Below are positions 59,630 through 64,000 of a DNA stretch of 64,000 nt, in pieces. The notes under the pieces are model-generated. The model had not been told where the DNA came from. It saw only the letters and a program-made list of their open reading frames with translations, and made no database searches. This stretch comes from Streptomyces buecherae (GTDB lineage Bacteria > Actinomycetota > Actinomycetes > Streptomycetales > Streptomycetaceae): assembly GCF_014295035.1 (NCBI RefSeq), contig NZ_CP060404.1, positions 4,062,501 to 4,126,500 on the forward strand, written 5' to 3'. A program made the translations under genes and the position numbers. Numbering within the stretch: position 1 is the stretch's first letter; each line of letters begins with the position of its first letter.

Positions 59630-60382
59630 ATGAACGACATGCACCGCGGTTCCACCGGCGCCGGCGTCCGCCATTCCCCCGTCATTCCGCCGGCCGAACA
59701 ACCGTCGCATCGCACGATGCGCGGAATCTTCGGCGAACTCTACGAAAGCGACGCCTGGCGACTGTTTCCCGGAAGCGAGGAAGCGAACGACGACGTCTCG
59801 CGTTCGGGCAGCGGATCGAGCCTGACCCAGACCGCCGCCCTACGGCGCGAACTGCCCGACCTGATCTCGCGACTCGGTGTCCGCAGCCTCCTCGACGTAC
59901 CGTGCGGGGACTTCCACTGGATGTCCCACGTGGAACTCGGCGTGGACACCTACCTCGGGGCCGACGTCGTCCCCGAGGTCGTCGAACGAAACCAACAGCG
60001 CTTCGCGCGCCCGGGCCGCGCGTTCCGCGTCCTCGACATCACCCGCAGCCCCCTCCCCCAGGTCGACCTGGTCTTCTCGCGCGACTGCCTGGTCCACTTC
60101 AGCGACGCCGACGTACGAGCCGCCCTCGACAACGTGCGGCGCAGCGGCTCGACCTACTTCGCGACGACCACCTTCACCGGCCGGACCAGCAACGCCGCCG
60201 ACATCGAGACCGGCGGCTGGCGCTCCCTCAACCTGTGCCGCGCGCCCTTCTCGCTCCCCACCCCGCTCCACGTGATCGACGAGCGGTGCACGGAGTACTA
60301 CGTGACCAGGGAAGACGGAACCGAGGTCGAGCACCACTTCGCCGACAAGTCGATCGGCGTCTGGCGCACCGCCGACCTGTGA
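59630..60382 (+). CDS. class I SAM-dependent methyltransferase
   Basis: A 250-residue protein. The region MRGIFGELYESDAWRLFPGS (about 30-49) is followed by SAM motif I SLLDVPCGDFHWM, the acidic TYLGADVVPEVVERNQ, VDLVFSRDCLVHFSDADVR and STYFATTTFTGR. This matches small methyltransferases often found in glycan or polysaccharide clusters. ATG at 59630 follows GAAGGG by about 6 nt. A glycosyltransferase follows 56 bp later on the same strand, so the enzyme may methylate a sugar or glycoconjugate. Confidence 0.82.
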   Translation: MNDMHRGSTGAGVRHSPVIPPAEQPSHRTMRGIFGELYESDAWRLFPGSEEANDDVSRSGSGSSLTQTAALRRELPDLISRLGVRSLLDVPCGDFHWMSHVELGVDTYLGADVVPEVVERNQQRFARPGRAFRVLDITRSPLPQVDLVFSRDCLVHFSDADVRAALDNVRRSGSTYFATTTFTGRTSNAADIETGGWRSLNLCRAPFSLPTPLHVIDERCTEYYVTREDGTEVEHHFADKSIGVWRTADL

Positions 60383-60438
60383 GCGCTCCCGGCCTCGGAA
60401 CACCACGACGTCCATCACGACATTCGGAGCCCTCGAAA

Positions 60439-61710
60439 GTGCCCTTACGCGATACCCGCATGCCCGGAATCATCGTGGTCAACGAGAGATACTTTCCCGA
60501 CAGCGAATCCGAGCCGGCACACGTCGGCGCCACCTCCTTCTCCCGTTCCGCACTGCGCTGCCTACAGCACGCCGGACTCTCCGCCGGAGTCATCCTCTAC
60601 CGGCGGGACGAGAACATTTCCGAGCCGCGTATCGACCTCGTACACCGATCGGGGCTGCGCTGCGCCACGCTCCGCTTCCACTTCGACATGAGCGCGGACG
60701 CGGTGAGCCGCGCGATCGCCAACGCGGCGGCGCTACTCCGCGCCGAACACGGATTCAGCGACCAGGCCATGCTCTATTACCAGACGGACGCCCTGCTGGG
60801 ATTCCACCCGGCCGAACTCGCCTGCTGCGTGACCCACCACGGCCCTTTCGTACACGACTTCATGGACATGTTCTCGGCCCACGAGACGGCGCGGGCGTTC
60901 GGCGACGCCGCGAAGGCGCTGCACCTGTTCAAGCACCAGGAGCTGGGCCTCCGCCAGATGCGGTCGAACGGGCGCATGTTCGTACTCCAACACTCGCGAC
61001 TGCAACGCGAGTACCTGGTGGGCCGGGGCGTCGACGAACAACGCATCCGCGCGGTACGGCCGCCGATAGCGCCGCCCGCGACACCGGGGCCGCTGCGCGA
61101 CGAGCGCGTCAGAGCCTTCGTCCAGGGCGCTGAGCTGCTGGTCTTCACCGCCGTCGCGCGCCTCGACTACTTCAAGAACGTCGAACTCCTGGTCAGCGGC
61201 GCCGTCCAGGCCCGCAAGCGCGGCCTGCCGCTGCGCATCCTGGTCGTCGGCGACGCCCCCGACCACACGGCCGCCCGCGAGGCGCTGCGCGCCCGCGTGC
61301 CGAGCGAACACGAGGGGGAGTTCCTGGCGGTCGGCAAGCTCGCCAAGGCCGAGCTGTACGCCCTGTTCCACCTGGCACGCCCGAACGGCGTCTTCGTCTG
61401 CTCCTCGCGCTACGAGACGCTGGGCATCACCCCGCTGGAGGCCGCGCTCTCCGGCGTCTGCACCCTGATGGTCGACTCCGACAAGGTGGAGGCGAGCAGG
61501 TTCTTCCCCACCGCCCACCACTTCCTCCCCAGCACCGACGGCCTCGCCGACGCCATCGGCCACCTGGCCACCCACCCCTCGGGCCTCGAACGACTCGGCA
61601 CGGCCCTGCGGGAGACCATCGCCCCCGAGATCTCCGAGGCCAACTTCGCACAGGACACCCTCACCGCCTGGTCCCACTTCTCCCACACGGCCCAGCGACG
61701 GGACGCCTGA
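60439..61710 (+). CDS. GT-B fold glycosyltransferase (GT4-like)
   Basis: A 423-residue glycosyltransferase. The N-terminal domain starts PGIIVVNERYFPDS and includes CCVTHHGPFVHDFMDMF. The C-terminal nucleotide-sugar domain has LLVFTAVARLDYFKNVELLV, LRILVVGDAPDHTAAREAL and the E-x7-E region SSRYETLGITPLEAALSG. GTG at 60439 has GGAG about 10 nt upstream; ATG at 60460 is in frame but lacks a ribosome binding site. With the GTG start, codon 3 (60445-60447) is TTA, implying bldA control. The donor sugar and acceptor are unknown. Confidence 0.85.
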   Translation: MPLRDTRMPGIIVVNERYFPDSESEPAHVGATSFSRSALRCLQHAGLSAGVILYRRDENISEPRIDLVHRSGLRCATLRFHFDMSADAVSRAIANAAALLRAEHGFSDQAMLYYQTDALLGFHPAELACCVTHHGPFVHDFMDMFSAHETARAFGDAAKALHLFKHQELGLRQMRSNGRMFVLQHSRLQREYLVGRGVDEQRIRAVRPPIAPPATPGPLRDERVRAFVQGAELLVFTAVARLDYFKNVELLVSGAVQARKRGLPLRILVVGDAPDHTAAREALRARVPSEHEGEFLAVGKLAKAELYALFHLARPNGVFVCSSRYETLGITPLEAALSGVCTLMVDSDKVEASRFFPTAHHFLPSTDGLADAIGHLATHPSGLERLGTALRETIAPEISEANFAQDTLTAWSHFSHTAQRRDA

Positions 61711-61753
61711 GAGGGCGGGCGGGGCGGAACCCACCTCCCTGCGTCCGCACGGG

Positions 61754-61797
61754 CCGCTCACCACCCCCACACCGCCCGCCCCGCTCACCACCCCCAC
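61754..61797. repeat. 17-bp direct repeat between convergent genes
   Basis: CCGCTCACCACCCCCAC occurs at 61754-61770 and 61781-61797 (27-bp period), in the 93-bp gap between the glycosyltransferase and AI-2E-family genes. Confidence 0.6.
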
Positions 61798-61803
61798 GTC
61801 CCG

Positions 61804-63090
61804 CTAAGGCCGCTCGTACGGCCCCCCAGCCGCGTACGGCCCCGCGTCGCGCCCCTCGGAGCCGCCCCCGCACCCCGTAGCCGTCGCACCCGCGACACCG
61901 GGGCCCGCGCCGCCACCAGACCCGCCACCGGGCCCACCACCAGACCCGCCACCACCTCCGCCAGCCCCACCGGACCCACCCGGGTCGCCCGGGCCGCCGT
62001 CGCCCGCGCCGGAGTCAGGGGCCTCGCGGCCGTAGTGGTCGCGCAGGTCGGAGACGACGCCGAAGGCCGCGGCGGTGAGGGGGACGGCCAGCAGCATGCC
62101 GAGGATGCCGGCCAGGCTGGCGCCCGCCGTGAGGGTGATCATGACGACGGCGGGGTGCATCTGCACCGTGCGGCTCTGCACCACCGGCTGGAGCACGTGC
62201 CCCTCAAGGACCTGGACGGCCAGCACCACGCCCAGCGCCCACAGCGCGATCGCGAGGCCGCCGTCGGCGAAGGCGACGAGGACGGCCACCGCGCCGGAGA
62301 GGAACGCGCCCAGGTAGGGGATGTAGGCGCCGACGAAGACCAGCGCGCCGAGCCCCACCGCGCCGGGCACGCTCAGCACGAGCAGCCCGATGGTGATGCA
62401 CACCGCGTCGATGAGCGCGATCACCGTGGTGCCGCGCATGAAGCCCTCGACGGCCTGGAAGGCCCGCCGGGCCACCGCCTCAAGCCGGGGGCCGGTGCCG
62501 CGCGGCGCGTACGCGTGCAGGGTGCGCACCGCCCGGTCGGCGTCGCGCAGGAAGAAGAAGGTGAGCAGCAGCGCGAGGAACGCGGCGGCGGCCATCTGGC
62601 CGACGACGCTGAGCCCGGAGAGCAACCCGGTCGCCGCCGTACCGCCGAACTTGTCGGCCAGCTCCCGCCCGTTGGAGGCCATGTCCTCCACGGAGTTGCC
62701 CGCGATGTCGAAGTCCCCCGACAGGTCCCGGGCCGCGTCCTTGACCGAGGCGACGATCTGGTCGCCGCTGTCCACAAGGGCCTGCACGACGATGTAGACG
62801 GCCCCGCCGACGACCGCGAGCAGCGCCAGACAGGTGAGCCCGGCCGCCAGCGAGGCGTTCAGGCGCCTGCGCACCAGCCACCGGTACAGCGGCCCGAGCA
62901 GGGCGGAGCCGAGCAGCGCGAGCAGCACGGGCGTGACGGCGGCCTTGAGCACCACCGTGAGCCAGACGACCACCCCGGCCACGGCGGCCATCAGCAGCAG
63001 CGCCCCGCACCAGGCGGCGACCCGGCGCACCTCGTACGGCAACAGGGCGGGCTCCGGCGCGCGCGGCGGGGCTGGGCGATCACTGGGCAC
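61804..63090 (-). CDS. AI-2E family transporter (PF01594-type permease)
   Basis: A 428-residue membrane protein with about seven to eight transmembrane segments (AWCGALLLMAAVAGVVVWL, AAVTPVLLALLGSALLG, FLALLLTFFFLRDADR, TVIALIDAVCITIGLLVL and ALVFVGAYIPYLGAFLSG). QVLEGHVLQPVVQSRTVQMH and a final LAGILGMLLAVPLTAA are hallmarks of the family, whose substrates are usually unknown despite the name. GTG at 63090 follows GGGCTGGGGG. The last about 75 residues are a Gly/Ser-rich tail. Confidence 0.88.
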   Translation of the reverse strand: MPSDRPAPPRAPEPALLPYEVRRVAAWCGALLLMAAVAGVVVWLTVVLKAAVTPVLLALLGSALLGPLYRWLVRRRLNASLAAGLTCLALLAVVGGAVYIVVQALVDSGDQIVASVKDAARDLSGDFDIAGNSVEDMASNGRELADKFGGTAATGLLSGLSVVGQMAAAAFLALLLTFFFLRDADRAVRTLHAYAPRGTGPRLEAVARRAFQAVEGFMRGTTVIALIDAVCITIGLLVLSVPGAVGLGALVFVGAYIPYLGAFLSGAVAVLVAFADGGLAIALWALGVVLAVQVLEGHVLQPVVQSRTVQMHPAVVMITLTAGASLAGILGMLLAVPLTAAAFGVVSDLRDHYGREAPDSGAGDGGPGDPGGSGGAGGGGGGSGGGPGGGSGGGAGPGVAGATATGCGGGSEGRDAGPYAAGGPYERP

Positions 63091-63337
63091 GCCCCCAGCC
63101 CACCACGGGCGCCCCCACACCACCCGTCGACAGCCGCCGCGCGGGTGACGGCCCGTCACGGGTGGGTCAGCGGGCCGCGCGGGCAGGTCGTTCGGCGGCG
63201 CCGGCCGCCCCAACGGCCGGCGCCGCCGTCGCATGGCCCGGTGCGTCCGGTGTGAGGCCGCACCCCATCGGACGCCCTGGCCTGGCTCTGGTCCCGGACC
63301 GGACGGCCCGGGGGTGGGTCAGGACGCGTACCGCGTC

Positions 63338-64000
63338 TTACGTGTGGGGCAGGCGCTCGGTCGACGGGATGACGCCCAGCCGGCCCGCCTGGAAGTCGTC
63401 GACCGCTTGCTGGAGTTCGGCGCGGGTGTTCATCACGAACGGCCCGTAGTGCGCCATGGGTTCACGGATCGGCTGCCCGCCGAGGAGCAGCACCTCCAGG
63501 GCGTTCGATCGGGAGTCCTGCTTCGCGTCCGCGCCGATCGTGAGCGCATCGCCGCTACCGAAGACGGCGGTCTGCCCCAGGCGCACGGGCCGCCGGTCCG
63601 TCCCGACGTAGCCGTTTCCAGCGAGCACGTACGCGAGCGCGTTGAAGTCGGGCCGCCACGGAAGGGTCAGCTCGGCTCCGGCACTCACCGTGGCGTGCAC
63701 CAGCGTGATCGGCGTGTGAGTGATCCCAGGTCCCTCGTTGCCGTCGAGGTCCCCGGCGATCAACCGGACTATGGAACCACCGTCGGCGCTGGTCAGGTAC
63801 GTGACGCTGCCGCCGCCGATGTCCTGGTAGCGCGGCGCCATCATCTTGTCCTTGGCCGGCAGGTTGACCCACAACTGGATTCCGTGGAACAGCCCGCCGG
63901 ACATGACGAGTTCTTCGGGCGGAGTCTCGATGTGGAGCAGTCCGGACCCGGCGGTCATCCACTGCGTGTCACCGTCGTTGATGACACCGCCCCCACCGTG
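63338..64000 (-). CDS. pirin family protein (partial, cut by window end)
   Basis: The frame is open to the right edge; 220 residues are visible, starting HGGGGVINDGDTQWMTAGSG. This is the pirin cupin core. It is followed by GGLFHGIQLWVNLPAKDKM, a second cupin-like half with TLPWRPDFNALAYVLAG and the C-terminal PIREPMAHYGPFVMNTRAEL. Pirins are bicupin metal proteins, some acting as quercetin dioxygenases. The N-terminal about 70-80 residues lie outside the window. Confidence 0.9.
   Translation of the reverse strand, partial: HGGGGVINDGDTQWMTAGSGLLHIETPPEELVMSGGLFHGIQLWVNLPAKDKMMAPRYQDIGGGSVTYLTSADGGSIVRLIAGDLDGNEGPGITHTPITLVHATVSAGAELTLPWRPDFNALAYVLAGNGYVGTDRRPVRLGQTAVFGSGDALTIGADAKQDSRSNALEVLLLGGQPIREPMAHYGPFVMNTRAELQQAVDDFQAGRLGVIPSTERLPHT

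Noticed and set aside
1..64000. tRNA, rRNA, riboswitch, insertion sequence or phage genes
   Set aside because: No cloverleaf-like segment, transposase, integrase or terminal inverted repeat was recognised by eye. A covariance-model scan would be needed to exclude small RNAs.

Overview
The window reads as chromosomal DNA of a Streptomyces or close relative. Base composition is very GC rich with strongly GC-biased third codon positions. GTG starts are common, six genes carry the rare TTA leucine codon, and the gene families are typical of the group: a large LuxR (LAL) regulator, a SpoIIE-type phosphatase fused to a HATPase, XRE regulators with TPR repeats, a CsoR-like copper regulon, PhoX with a PHO box, and a drrAB-like exporter. 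No rRNA, tRNA, CRISPR array, insertion sequence or prophage was recognised. About 57 protein genes can be supported, two of them cut by the window edges.

Layout. 1-8 kb: the end of a Pro-rich protein, a 1114-residue LAL regulator, a hypothetical gene, a secreted papain-like protease paired with a membrane-anchored protein, and an XRE-cupin repressor. 8-16.6 kb: mostly single genes (three methyltransferases, a WS/DGAT-like acyltransferase), an ArsR / SRPBCC / reductase-like operon whose genes overlap by 4 bp, and an unusual HTH / coiled-coil / receiver fusion. 17-20 kb: a copper locus, copA diverging from a His-rich small protein across three CsoR-like dyads. 20-31 kb: methyltransferase, VOC protein, ABC exporter, LysR, DoxX, CAP-domain protein, membrane endonuclease/phosphatase-family protein and MerR.

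31-41 kb is the most accessory stretch and looks lower in GC. It opens with a stand-alone LigD-type polymerase and a frameshifted gene. Next comes a compact three-gene cluster: an 82-residue precursor peptide, an ATP-grasp ligase and a protein-L-isoaspartate methyltransferase homologue. This is the gene content expected for an aspartimidylated graspetide (a RiPP), and it is the main discovery candidate. It is flanked by a HATPase / small Cys protein pair, two XRE-TPR regulators, an HFCD-type flavoprotein and a GNAT acetyltransferase.

41-64 kb: cupin and Nudix genes, PhoX under a three-unit PHO box, a VWA protein, metG, a degenerate response regulator that lacks its HTH, an L,D-transpeptidase-like lipoprotein, azlCD with a divergent Lrp regulator, a membrane protein, aspS, the SpoIIE phosphatase/HATPase sensor, a methyltransferase / glycosyltransferase pair, an AI-2E-family permease and a pirin cut by the window end.

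Two features recur through the window. Several genes have a TANNNT hexamer only 5-7 nt before the start codon (ArsR, the 14.2 kb methyltransferase, the 36.3 kb XRE gene, the 41.1 kb methyltransferase, metG, azlC, Lrp, the SpoIIE protein), which suggests leaderless transcripts. TTA codons in the LAL, LysR, XRE-TPR, 41 kb methyltransferase, L,D-transpeptidase and probably glycosyltransferase genes suggest bldA (developmental) control.
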